A stretch of 64,000 nt of DNA from Heterohyrax brucei (GCA_028571685.1 CM053143.1:136620829-136684828); one strand, 5' to 3'. Positions 1-11,237 are shown, counted from the first letter of the stretch. Program-made: numbers and translations. The notes: a model not told the origin generated them from the sequence alone.

Positions 1-470
1 GCAGATGTTTACCACCACTCACCTGTCGGTCTCTCATACTATGGTGGCTTGAGTGGTGCTTCATGCTGCAAGACATGCCACCAATATTTCAAATGCTAGC
101 CAAGTTATCCACAGAGGACAGGTTTCAGTGGTGCTTCTAGATTGTCAGACTAAGAAAGAAAGGCCTGGTGATTTCCTTCCCAAAATCAGCAAATGAAAAC
201 CCTATAAATCACAGTATACTGTCCAGGTTTTCAACTTGCTCACTCTGGATGTATCATCAGGATAGACTGGTTGCTGTTTGACAAAGCGGAGGACCAGTGA
301 AGGTGAGGGAAGCCCTCCAACAAGATAGATTGGGATGATGGCCACGACCATGGGCTCAAACATACCAATGACTATGGAGACGATCCAGCACTGGGCAATG
401 TTTTACTCTGTTACACAGAGAGTTGCCATGAGTCACAGCCAGTTGAGTGGCAGCTAACAACGCTAGGATA
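1..470 (+). repeat. RTE LINE derivative with large internal deletion
   Basis: Positions 1-235 resemble the 5' leader of the afrotherian RTE element (GTTTAC-CACCACTCACCTGTC start and the AGACTAAGAAAGAAAGGCC segment). Positions 255-460 match the 3' end of the same LINE, ending GAGTGGCAGCTAACAAC. The two coding domains between are missing, so this is a non-autonomous deletion copy. Confidence 0.65.
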
Positions 471-474
471 AATG

Positions 475-834
475 TTTGAGGGACATACTCAGTGTATGAC
501 CTCATCAGAGGGCATATCCCAGAGACTTGTAAGAATGCCAACTTTGAGGAGTCCTTGATACCTCTGCCTCAGTACATGGGGTGACAGACATCCAGGAGGG
601 AGATTGGGCAGTGTAGAAAGTTTTGGTTTCTACATGATGTTTCCAGATGAAATGTTTATTATGTTGTGTTAGTTAAACTTCTTTGCTGGTATACGTGCTA
701 ACAAGAGGGCTGGGCTGGCCGTATTTATCCCACAGTTCAGCTATTCATAGAAATATTTGGCAAAGAAAAATGTGGATGAGAAATATAACAGCAAATTACC
801 TTGGAAACTTGCAGAAAGGTGCATTCCTAGGGAG
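475..834. other. no feature seen
   Basis: Single-copy-looking sequence without a repeat or open frame that I can name. Confidence 0.4.
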
Positions 835-1065
835 AACAATAATAATGGCTAATGAGCATTGATTGACGACTATGTGCTAGGCATTGTTCTAAGCACTTTG
901 TATGTATTAACTCATTTCATCCTTGGTATGATCTATGAGGTAGGATGATCATTTTCTCTATTTATGGAAGAGAAAAGTGAGGCACAGAGAAGTTAAGTAA
1001 TTTTCCCAAGGTCACACAGCAAGTAAAGCTAAGTTTCTAACCCAGACTGTCCAGCTACAAAATCT
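835..1065 (+). repeat. MIR element
   Basis: Reads like the MIR core and 3' half: GCATTGTTCTAAGCACTTTG, AACTCATTTCATCC, TATGAGGTAGGATG, GAGGCACAGAGAAGTTAAGT and AAGGTCACACAGC. It is diverged, as expected of a SINE that predates placental radiation. Confidence 0.85.
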
Positions 1066-1207
1066 TTCATTCAGTGGATGCCTCCATTAGAAAATCGGGC
1101 TTCTTAGAGTGTTAAAGGGTAATAACATGATAGCAAGGTCAAGACACATTTGTGTCTTGATGGCCTATAAAAAAAGGCCACTAAAAGGTAGCAAATTATA
1201 GTTTAGA

Positions 1208-1660
1208 ATGCTTTTGGCCACTGCATCAGTAAGAAGGCTTTTGGCTGCAAATAACAGAATAAGTAACAAAAGCAGCGATAAAGGGCATTTATTATTTTAT
1301 ATAGCAAGAAATCTGGATTTAGGAGGTTTTACGGTTGGGCTCATGGGGTCATCAAAGATCTGGGTATTTTATATCTTTTGGCTCTGCCTTCCCTGGTGTA
1401 GCAACTATGTCTCCCTCATGGTAACAATAGGGCTGTGGTAATTCCAGTCATTACTTGTCAACAAGATTACGTTCAGTGAAGAACCACCAGAACCCCACCA
1501 GATGTCACAGGTCAACTGGACAAAACTGGGTCTCAAACTTATGCTCTGGCCACAAGGGGAGCTCAGAATGTGAGTAGCTAGAATTCTCTGCTCCACAGAG
1601 TACAAACTTCACCAGCAATCAAGAAGGTGGAATGAGAAGTGTAGTTGAGACAACCAACAG
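1208..1660. repeat. old interspersed repeat, class not assigned
   Basis: Contains phrases common in old mammalian dispersed repeats (AGAAGGCTTTTGGCTGCAAA, AAAGGGCATTTATTATTTT, and a later GGCCACAAGGGGA). I recognise the type but cannot name the family. It produces a 77-codon frame that is not a gene. Confidence 0.4.
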
Positions 1661-2304
1661 TGTTATATACAGCCACCGGTTTGACTATCTACTTACTATT
1701 TTATTTTTTCCTTGTCTTTCCTTGTAAGATATAGGTCACAGAAGATAAAGCAGAGCTATGATTTTAATATAGATTTCTGAATCCTAACAAAGTATCCATA
1801 GCCAGCTCCAGGTATGTTTCTGACCTGAGACAGGGCCTAAGCTTAACACAGCCTGAAGCATTCACTTCTGAGGCTAACGGCATGATTCTCTGCATATAAC
1901 ATGCCAACAGTGAAACTCCACCCGATGCCACTGTTCCCAGGGCATTGCCCATAGTGTCATCTATGGCCCTAAGTTGTTCCTACTTTTCCCTCCTAGATAC
2001 TGATTTAAAAGGCAACTTGTTTCTTTCTCTCTCTTCTGTCGATCTCATATGCTTCTATGCACTCTAGAGAGAGAGCTGACTAAAGTGGGAAAGACATAAA
2101 CTCTTACTACAATTTTTGTAATACTAGAAATACATTAATGGCCACCAGAGAGACGTGCAGCTCTTTCCAGCTCCAGTATGGCGTGAATCTGCCCATTAGG
2201 AATAAGTTCAGCTGCAAAAGAGACACTAAAGAGAGTTTAAACAAAACTGGGTGTGCTTTCCTCTCATGTGAGAGGCCTGATTTGAGCAATTCAGAGCTGA
2301 TAAG
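1661..2304. other. no feature seen
   Basis: Non-repetitive sequence without recognisable coding or RNA content; the short frames lack start context and family likeness. Confidence 0.4.
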
Positions 2305-2502
2305 GGGTCTTTGGGTGGCACAAGCAATCGAGCACTCAAGTACCAGCTGAAAAGCTGACAATTTGAATGCACCCAGAGATGCCTCAGAAGGCAAGCCTAG
2401 TGATCTGTTTCTGACAGGTAATATAGCCTTGAAGACCCTAAGGAGTGGTTCTGACTTTAAACACATGAGATTACCATGAGTCATAACAACTAACAACAAC
2501 CA
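2305..2502 (+). repeat. tRNA-derived SINE, long form
   Basis: Long-form layout: GGGTCTTTGGGTGGCACAAG head, CACCCAGAGATGCCTC middle, then the pyrimidine-start body and the CATGAGTCATAACAACTAAC tail. A run of ACAACAACC ends it. Confidence 0.85.
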
Positions 2503-2527
2503 GGAAGTTCCCCAGCTACGAGGTCTG

Positions 2528-3023
2528 CCAAGTAAGTCCGTGAACTCATCTTAGAAAAAGTGCTACAGACCTCTTTGCTGAGGTCAAAGTACTCGCCTTG
2601 GAAAGCTGTGTACTGATGCCAGTGCCTAGTCCATTATTCCAAGCAATTTTGCAACTCTGTTTCTGGAATTGCCATTAAAGCTCTTGCCCTGTTACCCTTG
2701 ATGTCCTGAATGTCATCAAAATGTCTTTCTTTCAATACTTTATCTTCAGGTAAAGAAAAAAGTCATTGGGGGCCAGATCAGGTGAGTAGGGAGGGTATTC
2801 CAATACGTTATTTGTTCACTGGCTAAAAGCTCACGAACTTTGCACCGTGCTATTGTGCACAATGGCCATTCCAGAAAGAGTTTCAAAATTACTTTGAAGG
2901 GTAGACTGGGTGCTGGCATCAGTGCATGGCTTCTCTAGGAGACTACTCCGAAGGCGACTGTGGTGATATTCAGCAGTGAGATATGTAGCATTTAGAACAA
3001 TTGTTTGTGGAATTAATTGTTAG
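2528..3023 (-). mobile_element. fold-back mariner (Tc1/mariner) derivative, copy 1
   Basis: The left arm (2531-2676) and right arm (2863-3022) are inverted copies of each other, far longer than the ~30-bp ends of an ordinary mariner. Between them the minus strand reads like the end of a mariner transposase: the PP-YSPDL-P-FF type block around the third catalytic aspartate, with frame breaks. The rest of the transposase is absent. This is a non-autonomous, internally rearranged copy. Confidence 0.75.
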
Positions 3024-3334
3024 ACCTTGTATTGACCATAGTCTACTTCTGATTCCAGCTTTGTTACTGTGTCACTGTCCGTGAAGTCACTTCAGCCATC
3101 ACATCTTCACTCCAAGCAGTAGGATGCATAAAGGGGAGGTGATGAGCAAAGAGCATATCTCACCTATCATTTGAGAAAGTTTCCTGGGAGCAGCTACCCA
3201 GCACTGCCAAATATCACTGGCCAGAGCTCAGACATATGGCCACCTCTTGCGGCAAGGGCAGCTGGAAAATAGCATGTTGATTTACAGCAGCTAGTGGAGT
3301 CTTCACTCTATGGTAGGAGTCTAAGAACTACTGC

Positions 3335-3470
3335 CCGGGGCCAAAATCCAGCCCACTGCCTATTTTTGTTAATAAAGATTTTTGGAATATAGCCGCACTC
3401 ATTTGTCAGCATATTGTCTATGGATGCTTTCACTCTATACCACAGATGCAGATGAGGACACTGAGAGGTT
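3335..3470 (+). repeat. old DNA-transposon-like repeat (hAT type suspected)
   Basis: Contains CCAGCCCACTGCC, TTTTGTTAATAAAG, a TTTGGAATATAGCC variant of a common TTGGAACACAGCC motif, and CATATTGTCTATGGATGCTTT. I know this order from a mammal-wide repeat but cannot fix the family name. Confidence 0.5.
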
Positions 3471-3599
3471 TGGTAGTAGTACAGTGCTGTCATTAGACAG
3501 GTGATTTCTAAGCCCCTGATTCTCATGACCAGGCTATTCCACCACCTCCCTGTGTCAGATCCCTCCTGCCATCGTGTTTCTCTACCTCTCTTTCTGTAA

Positions 3600-4350
3600 A
3601 GCGTTCACAAAGTATGGGAAAGCAAAGCATACAGAAATGGATAGCTGATTCACAATATAAGGTTTATGTAAGAGTTAAGCACCAAACAAGCGGTACAGAT
3701 AAGTGAGATCATTCAGAAGAGGGAGAGGTTGCAGTGGATGGGGTGGGCAGAGAAGACATCACAGAGGGTCCTGGGCCAAGTTGGTATGATGGGTATACAG
3801 GATTTAGAAGTCAGGAGGAGGGTGTGCCAGCCATGGGAAATGGAGTAGATAAAGGCCTGGTGGTGGGAAGGGACATGGCAAGATGAAGGAATATTGAGGA
3901 AACAGTGAAATCACGGGATTCTTCTAGGGGAGTCCTGAGAGCAGTTTAGCGACAAAGAGTGGAATTAGATTAAGGAGGAGCTTCACTACTGATCTAAAAG
4001 TCTCAGCTGTACTTAGTGGGCATTAGGTAGTCCATGGCGGGTTTCAAATAGTGACTTCATGTGATGGAAGCAGTTTCTTCAGAGGCCTAATGTAGAGGTT
4101 GTGGGAGGGATGACTTAACTGTACGGAGACTGGGAGTCTAGTTTAGAGGCTTTTCAAATGATCCAGATATGAGGTCATGAGAACTTGAAATGTCCTGTTG
4201 GCACAAGGAATAGATGGAAGGGAAGGGATGTGAGATAGCACTGAAGCAGAAATGAGGGCACTTGGAGATGAAATCCGGGACCGAGAGAAAGGGAGAGGTC
4301 AGGGAAGACAGCCAGGTTTCGAGCCTGGGCCACGGGAGAATATTGTTATA
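3600..4350 (+). repeat. L2 LINE 3' region
   Basis: Follows the L2 order: GGGAGAGGTTGCAGTGG-like start, GATGAAGGAATATTGAGGAA, GGGAGTCCTGAGAGCAG, GATCCAGATATGAGG and a final GGAAGACAGCCAGGTTTC. It is heavily diverged and has no coding capacity. Confidence 0.65.
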
Positions 4351-4576
4351 ACAGAAGCAGAGGAATCAGAACTGTAGTTGCCAACCGTCCTCTGAGAGGT
4401 CTCTGTACCCACTGACCATTTCCATTTATTCGCCATTCCCCCAAAGTACCTGAGAACAGCTGGCAGCTGTCTCCTTTACTGCAAAGTGCTACTTCCATCA
4501 GAGTAGAATCTGGGACAGAAAAAAGCACGAACTTTCAGTCAAAGAGATCAGCGTTTAATTCTACTCTGTCAGCCAT

Positions 4577-4775
4577 GGAGTCCCTGGGTGGGGCAAATGG
4601 TTAACAAGCTTGAGTGCTAAACTGAAAAGTTGGTGATTTGAACGCATCCAGAGGTACCTTGGGAGACAGACTGGAAAGGCCACAGCTTGTAAACCCTATG
4701 GAGCAGTTCTACTCTGTACAGACTGAGTCGCTGTAAGTCTAAATCAACCTGACTGCAACTAACAACAACAATTGT
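4577..4775 (+). repeat. tRNA-derived SINE, long form
   Basis: Head GAGTCCCTGGGTGGGGCAAA, CATCCAGAGGTACCTTGG middle, GTAAACCCTATGGAGCAG body and a TAACAACAACAA tail. Confidence 0.9.
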
Positions 4776-4854
4776 CCTTGGCAAGTATTCCTGGTCAACC
4801 TGTAGATAAAACAAATTATAATTTTTAAGGATATTTTCAGTGTTGTGTATTAAA

Positions 4855-5022
4855 ACTCCATTGCTGTAGCAACCCTATAGGATAGTGTAGCATTGCCCCA
4901 CAGAGTTGCCAATACTGTAGTCTTTACAGAAGCAGATTGCAACATCTTTCTCACGAAGTGGGTTTCAACTGCCAATCTTTTGGTTAGCAGCTGAGAACTT
5001 AACCTCTGTGCCATCGGGCTCT
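4855..5022 (-). repeat. tRNA-derived SINE, long form
   Basis: Antisense landmarks: AGCAACCCTATAGGATAG, CAGAAGCAGATTGC, CTTTTGGTTAGCAGCTGAG and AACCTCTGTGCCATCGGG. Confidence 0.85.
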
Positions 5023-5194
5023 ATTATAGTGGTTTCTAAAATGTACTTTATTATTTATAGCATGTTTAAATTATTATGTTTTTAAATTTGAGTTAGCTTG
5101 TAATAAGTCAGATTCCACTCAATGGCACTTGGCTGGCTGTAATAAAAGACTTTAAATAAAATTATTAGGCTATGGATAAAGAGTACAAATTACA

Positions 5195-5800
5195 AAGGAG
5201 ACAAAGAAAAAATTGTGGTTGTCAATGATTTCATTTTCCTTGGATCGACAATCAATGTTCATGGAAGCAGCAGTCAAGAAATCAAAAGATGCATTGCACA
5301 GGGTAAATCTGCTGCAAAAAGACCTCTTTAAAGTATTGAAAAGCAAAGAAGTCACTTTAAAAACTAATGTGCACTTGACCCAAGAGCCATGGTATTTTTA
5401 GTTGCAACGAATAAGGAACACAGAAAAAGAAATGATGCCTTTAAACTGTGGTGCTAGAGAAGAATATTGACTATACCATGGACCGCCAAAAGAAAAATGA
5501 ACCTGTCTTGGAAGTACAACCAGAGTGTTCCTTAGAGGTAAGATGGCGAGACTACATCTTACATACTCTGGAAATTTCATCAGGAAGGACCAATCCCCAG
5601 AAAAAGACACCATGCTTGGTAAAGTAGAGGGTCAGCAAAAAAGTAGAGACTCTCAACAAGCTGGATTGAGACAGTGGCTGCGACAACAGACTCAAGAATA
5701 ACAGCGAATGTGAGCATGGCACAGCACCAAACAGTGTATCTTCTGTTATACTAAGGTTACTATAAGTTGGAACCAATTAGACAGCACCTAACACCACAAC
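5195..5800 (+). repeat. RTE (BovB-like) LINE, 3' end
   Basis: Decayed end of the reverse-transcriptase ORF and 3' UTR: GTCAATGATTTCATTTTCC, CATGGAAGCAGCAGTCAAG, GAATATTGACTATACCATGG, CCTTAGAGGTAAGATGGCGA, ending with AACCAATTAGACAGCACCTAAC and an ACAACACC tail. Frame breaks are present. It lacks the ~40-bp insertion found in the copies near 15.05 and 55.45 kb. Confidence 0.85.
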
Positions 5801-6099
5801 ACCGTGGAAAGGAGAGTGAAGAAAAGAGATAGTTATACCTGAAAATCTGAACTAAGAACAGTGAGTGAAACTTAGCAATATATTTGGCTCTGAGATCCCT
5901 AGTGACCCAGATGAGATGAGAAATAAGATGAGTTTCCTAGTAGTGATTATGAAAATAGAGTTGCATGCTTAATCTACATTTTAGGTGTACCGAACCAAGA
6001 TTGGTGTGATGACAGGCAAATGAAAAGCCTCAACCTACATTCTTCCTTAGAAAGTTATGTGCTTCATATGCTACTGCACATAAGTATCACATAATCAAA

Positions 6100-6302
6100 G
6101 CAAAACCCACCTCACTAGCTATGCTTCTGCCAAGTGAAAAGCCAATCACATGTATCAGAGTAGAACCATAGGATTTTCCAGTGGCTGATTTTTTGGAACT
6201 AGACCACCAGGCCTTTCTTCTGAGGTGCCACTGGGTGGACTTGAACCTCCAGCTGTCTGGTTAGCAGCTAAAGACTGCGACCGTTTGTACCACCCAGGAA
6301 CT
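6100..6302 (-). repeat. tRNA-derived SINE, long form
   Basis: Antisense signature includes TTTTCCAGTGGCTGATTTTT, GAGGTGCCACTGGGTGG, CTGGTTAGCAGCTAAAG and CACCCAGGAACTTC. An 84-codon frame starting here is SINE-derived. Confidence 0.85.
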
Positions 6303-6545
6303 TCTCACTCAGGAATAGGACCAGCCAATTATATGCAGTTGTCTCTCTCTGGAGAAAAGATGAGACTGCAAATTCTAAAGGAAATTACAGTGTTTCCCAG
6401 TCTTTCTGAGGAAGCAGCCATGCAAGATGTCTGGGAGTTTTTCTCCTCTCACATTACCAAAGTTAAAAAAGGTCCTTGAAGGTTGCTATTATTGCTCATT
6501 ACAGTAAGACTAGATCAGAGAATTTCAAGAGGCTTGTCTCTAATA

Positions 6546-6714
6546 GGGAAATTCTGGTGGCGTAGTGATTAAGTGCAACACCTGTTAACCAGTAAGCTGG
6601 CAATTTGAGTCCACCAGACGTTCCTTGGAAACTCTATGGAGCAGTTCTCCTCTGTGCTATAGAACCACTATGAGTCGGAATCAACTGAACGGCAGTGGGT
6701 TTGGGTTTTTTGGT
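6546..6714 (+). repeat. tRNA-derived SINE, short form
   Basis: Short-form layout: GGTGGCGTAGTGATTAAGTG head, CACCAGACGTTCCTTGG, TGGAGCAGTTCTCCTCTGT, CACTATGAGTCGGAATCAAC and a GGGTTTGGGTTTTTTGG tail. Box A-like and box B-like promoter remnants fall in the first 80 bases. Confidence 0.95.
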
Positions 6715-6721
6715 CACTAAC

Positions 6722-6920
6722 AGATCTCTGGTGGCACAGTCGTTAGAGCATGCAACTACTAACTGAAAAGTTCAGGAATTCAAACTCATCGGCTGTTCTC
6801 CAGGAGAAAGATGTGGCAGTCAGCTTCAGTAAAGATTTACAGCCTTGGAAACCAAATGGGGCAGTTCTACTCTGTCCTATAGGGTCACTAGGAGTCAGAA
6901 TTAATGATGGAAATGGGTGT
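6722..6920 (+). repeat. tRNA-derived SINE with central AAAGATTTACAG module
   Basis: Begins TCTCTGGTGGCACAGTCG just after the tail of the previous SINE, has the GTCAGCTTCAGTAAAGATT module, GGGGCAGTTCTACTCTGT and TAGGAGTCAGAATTAATG. The two copies sit head to tail. Confidence 0.9.
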
Positions 6921-7170
6921 TCTGTTTCGTTTCTAATAGATTTTATCGTCAAGAAAAATCAAGTTTTCTATACTATAAGGAATAACTCCCACATCTTTTA
7001 CATTGTTGTTCAACTGACCTGAATTACCCCAACTTCACCATTCTGTAGGTACTAACGAGATTGTACTGAGATGCCCACCTACTAACTCGAGGTTTCATAT
7101 CCTAAAGGTTTGTCTTAAGATTTTTGCAAGATTACAGGAGGTGTTTTACAACTACCAACAGCAAACCCAA

Positions 7171-7500
7171 GGCGTTGGTGGTTCAGTGGTACCACGCTTA
7201 CCTTCCACGCGGGAGACCTTGGCCAATGCACGTCCTGTACGGCTACCACCTATCTGGCAGGGGAGCTCGTGTGTTGCTCTGAGGCCTGACAGGTTTCACC
7301 TGAGATTCCAGCCTAAGACAGACCGGGGAAGAAAGCCTGTGTTCTACCCTGAAACTCAGTCAGTGAAATCCCTATGGATCATAACAGTCTAATCTGCAAC
7401 CAATCCTGTGGGTGGCTCAGGACTGGGCAGTGTTCTCTCCTGTTGGGCACGGGGTCACCAAGAGTTGGGGACTGACTGGATGATAACAGCAACAGTAACA
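7171..7500 (+). repeat. tRNA-Gly-type SINE
   Basis: The head GTTGGTGGTTCAGTGGTA reproduces the D-arm and box A of tRNA-Gly; a CACGCGGGAGACC anticodon-arm region and GGCCAATGCA end follow. The body has AGACAGACCGGGGAAGAAAG, GTGAAATCCCTATGGATCAT and the tail CCAAGAGTTGGGGACTGACT. The tRNA part is too diverged to be a working gene. Confidence 0.85.
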
Positions 7501-7674
7501 AGTCTGTTCCTGGTGGGATTCTGCTGAGCACCATCCCTGTTTGTTGGGCACCTGCTAACATCTGCCTTTGTGGTGATCCACCCTTTTCCTGCAATGACTG
7601 CTCAGCCAAGGAGAAAGTGAGCCTTTGGCTCCTGACAGAAGAGGAATGGGGTATGGGCCACAAGAGCCTGTCCC

Positions 7675-8200
7675 TGGGTTTCCGTAAGACAAAGCATTGC
7701 TTCAGAAACTGACAGTTCCCTCAATTTTGTTCTTTTGACTTCAATTCCCTTTGCTAAAAATGGAAAACATTCTCATATCTCACAAAGATATAGTGGGAGC
7801 TGGTTATGCAATGATCAAACAATACTTTGAAGACAACAAATGCGAGATAAGTGCTAAGGTAGAAAAGCAAAGACGGGGTTTCCCCAACGGGGCAGCTGGA
7901 TGACCTTGTTATCTTCACTTCACATTCAAAGGAAATACATTTTAAAGTGTCAGTATACACTGAGAGAGAACAATCTCAAAACCCCAAAGGTGATAAATCA
8001 CTCTTTCAATCTCTTTAACAAACTAGGTTGCTACATAGGTGAACCCCAAGTTATAAAGGAGATGAAGTCTTGAAAAGCCCTATGCAACTTGAAATTATGT
8101 AACTAGGGGCAATAGGCTTATAGAAAATTTGGAAAAGGATGGGGCCCCATAACCAACATGTAATAAGTACATTTTTAATAAAGGGACCTCTAATCCTAAA
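7675..8200. other. no feature seen
   Basis: AT-rich single-copy-looking sequence. No open frame here resembles a protein. Confidence 0.4.
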
Positions 8201-8202
8201 AT

Positions 8203-8408
8203 GGTGACCAAGTAGGGGAAGTGATTAAGCACTTGACTACTAGACATAAATGTTGATAGTTCAAACCTACTCAGAGGTGACTCGGAAGATAGGTCTGGCT
8301 GTCTGCTTCTGGAAGCTCACAGCCTTGAAAACTCTACAGAGCAGTTCTGCTGTGTCCACATGGGATCACCATGAGTCAGAATGGAACCAGATGGCAACTA
8401 ACAACAAT
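8203..8408 (+). repeat. tRNA-derived SINE with central module
   Basis: Diverged head AAGTAGGGGAAGTGATTAAG, CTACTCAGAGGTGACTCGG, GTCTGCTTCTGGAAGCTCAC module, then CACCATGAGTCAGAATGG and a TAACAACAATC tail. Confidence 0.85.
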
Positions 8409-8890
8409 CTTAACTTAAACTAATGGAATTAATTACCTTAGTTAAAACCTTTACTTAAAACTTAAAGAAGGTATTAAACAGATGAGAGAAAATTTCAAGT
8501 TCTGTGAAAAGGAGCAAGCAAATATGAAATTTTAAATTTTTACCTGCAACTGAGCCCTGTTCCATTATTGATACTCAGAAACCACACTTTAAAAAAAATT
8601 AATTAAAAAGCTCCTTCTTTCAGAAAATAGGACAAATTCTATGCAAGTGTTCCAGTCTGAAGAACCATAGGTAATGTAGGGAAAGGATGGAAGTAGCTGA
8701 TGTAAGGTTCTTCAATATTCATTCAGCTAATTTAGAAATTCTTTGGGGATAACATATTTTCCTAAGACATAAATATTTTCTTAAAAGACTATGATCTTGA
8801 GAAATTTATACACATGTTGTGTTGTATTTTCTAAAGGTGGCTACAATGATGCACCCCCATTATACACTGCTCTTTTAGGACCTTCGGTCA

Positions 8891-9441
8891 TGAATTGAAT
8901 TGTGTCCCCCTAAAAATGTATGTAGCAATTTGGATACTCTATGATTCCTAGTATTGAATTGTGTCCCCCTAAAAACATATGTAGCAATTGGCTACTCTAT
9001 GATTGCCAGTATTGTGTGATCCTCCTATATGCCGTAAACTCTGCCTCTATGATATCAACGAGGAAGGGTGGCGCAGTTGTGCTGGTGGGTCAGGACTCAT
9101 TGTGGAACACTGTACTGTGCCTTGAGGCCATCTCTTGGGATATAAATGAAAAGGAAGCAGGCAGAGAGAATTGGGGACCTCGTGCCATCAAGAAAGCGTC
9201 AGCCCCAGGAACGGAGCACATTGTTTGGAAAGGACTGGGGGCTCCTGTACCTCAGAAGCTCCCAGTCCAGGGGAAGATTGATGATAAAGATCTCCCGCCA
9301 GAGCCCATGGGGAAAGCCTGACCCTGGGTTGATGCCCTGAATTTGAACTCGTAGCCCACTAGACTGTGACAGCATAAATTTCTATTTGTTAAAGCCATCT
9401 ACTTGTGATATTTCTGTTATAGCAGGACTAGATGACTAAGA
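8891..9441 (+). mobile_element. MaLR-type (ERVL-MaLR) solo LTR
   Basis: Starts TGAATTGTGTCCCCC, contains GGGATATAAATGAAAAGGAA and CAGCATAAATTTCTATTTG, and ends TATAGCAGGACTAGATGACTAAG, the MLT1/MST-type order. No internal viral region is attached. A 59-bp tandem duplication affects its 5' end, and it gives a 126-codon chance frame. Confidence 0.8.
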
Positions 9442-9444
9442 AGT

Positions 9445-11130
9445 TTTCTAATTTCTTTCTCTTTGAATTTAGATGGGAAATGGAATTCTGAAACATAGCT
9501 CTTCTAGAACCTTCTAATTCTGTTTCTTTTGAATCTAGATGGGCATGTAACTTACTCTTAACTAACAAGTGGTAGAAGTGATGCCATGTGACTTCTGAGG
9601 CCAGATCATCAAACTTGACACAAAAAGGATAGAAGGCACAGAAAAAAAGATGAGTTGGTGAGCTGGAAACATTTACTTCACAGATTTCTCCAGAGTCTGG
9701 TGGGACTTTTGATTGCTACTAAAAGTCATCAGTGTTGGTAATCTGCCCTGTCATTAAATTAAGAGTAGACATAAGGACATAAAGGATAGAACTTTCAGGC
9801 TAAAATCACTAATCACTGTAACGTCTGTGTAAATCAGTATATTCCAGATCAGAGAGTCCTTTTTTCTTTCCACACACCAAAGTGTTCTAATTCTGCACAA
9901 CTGTGTCATCAATTGCCATGGACACAAGCAAGTTAGTTACGTTTGGTGCCAGATCCTTACCTTTGCAGCTTTGCAGTGTTTGAAGTCTTCTATGTCCACG
10001 TGGAATCTGGCACTAATTCTAATGATTCTTACTTCATTTGTGGCAGGGGAAGAAAGGGCCAAGACGCTACAAGTGTTTGCTCTTGCCCTTGGCCTTGCTA
10101 AATAACCCCCAGCCCTTGACATCTTCCCAGTGCAGCCCCATCCTGTCCTTCACGTTGAAATAGCTCTGCTCAGTTATGAAGGATCATTTCCCCCAGTCCA
10201 ATCCTTCCGCTCAGAAAACCCTGGCTCCCTTTGACACCTTCATGTTCCAAATACTCCCTGTCTGCCTGTGGCTTGTTTTCTATGGTGTCTTTGATTAGAG
10301 CCTTTTTCTATTATGGCATTTGAATAAATAATGTGCCCGATCTTTTATTATCAGAGTTCTTGCCTGCTGCCTCTAGTCTCCAAGACAGCCCTCAGCCTTC
10401 ACTGCCAGGGATTAAGATGCCTGTGAGACCACACTTCTACTGCAAGTGCCTTGCCAGAAATTTCTTTGAAAACATCGACTTTTTGTCCTTTTTGCAGCCA
10501 AGGAACAGTAGTTACCGGGAAACAGTCATCAGAAACATGGCTATTAGTTAAAATCTGTACAAAAAATAGCTGAAGAGCAGCAAAGAAGCTGAAAAGGCTC
10601 CCTAATTCCTTATTTGTGACTTGCAAGACGTAGTTGATAAAAGCGACTTCGGCAAACAAGCAGCTGCTTCTGCCATTTCTACTTAATCAGATAAGCACAG
10701 AGCTGAGAAAGTTCTTAACCAGCTCCTTTCAGCATTAGCCTGGGCCCACAAAACTTTCTGAAGGGTGTTCCAGAACCCTCAAGAACTGTCCCCACGGTTA
10801 CCCTTAGAAAAGTGAAAACGTACTTTTCCAGAGAGGAGTCATCTTCTGCTCCTTCAAAACAGAGGCAGAAAGATGTGCTTTTTGCCACTTGGCCCTTTTT
10901 TTTCTTCCTGGACAATTTTGGGTGCATTATCAGTGAGAAGAAGAGGGACAGCTACCGGTCACGGGACATTCAGGGGTCCTAAAGATAGCTCTCTGACTCT
11001 TCAAAGCACCATACACAGATGTTAATCGTTGTCTTCACTTCAGAGATACAAAATCAAGGCATGAAGTGGCTCAATTAGCCTTTAAATGAATTGAGAAGCT
11101 GAGGACATTAGTGAAGGCTGGACCTGAATC
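9445..11130. other. single-copy stretch, no gene recognised
   Basis: A local echo occurs at 9447-9545, where CTTTGAATTTAGATGGG and TTTGAATCTAGATGGG recur about 65 bases apart. Short frames at 10333-10551 and 10399-10659 overlap on opposite strands and match no family that I know. Confidence 0.4.
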
Positions 11131-11137
11131 TAGATGT

Positions 11138-11228
11138 CGTCAAGTTGATGCCCATTAATGGTGACCCCACAGGCTTCAGAACAGAGCTGTGCTCCACACG
11201 GTGCTCAGTGGCTGTCACCTTTCAGAAT
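11138..11228 (-). repeat. tRNA-derived SINE fragment
   Basis: Only the antisense tail part is left: GTCGTCAAGTTGATGCCCAT, TGGTGACCCCACAGG and CAGAACAGAGCTGTGCTCC. Confidence 0.6.
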
Positions 11229-11237
11229 GGATAAATA

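Noticed and set aside
7171-7245. tRNA-Gly gene
   Set aside because: Box A is good but the anticodon and T arms are broken and the sequence continues into a SINE body.
8941-9321. 126-codon plus-strand frame
   Set aside because: It lies wholly in a MaLR LTR, which does not code for protein.
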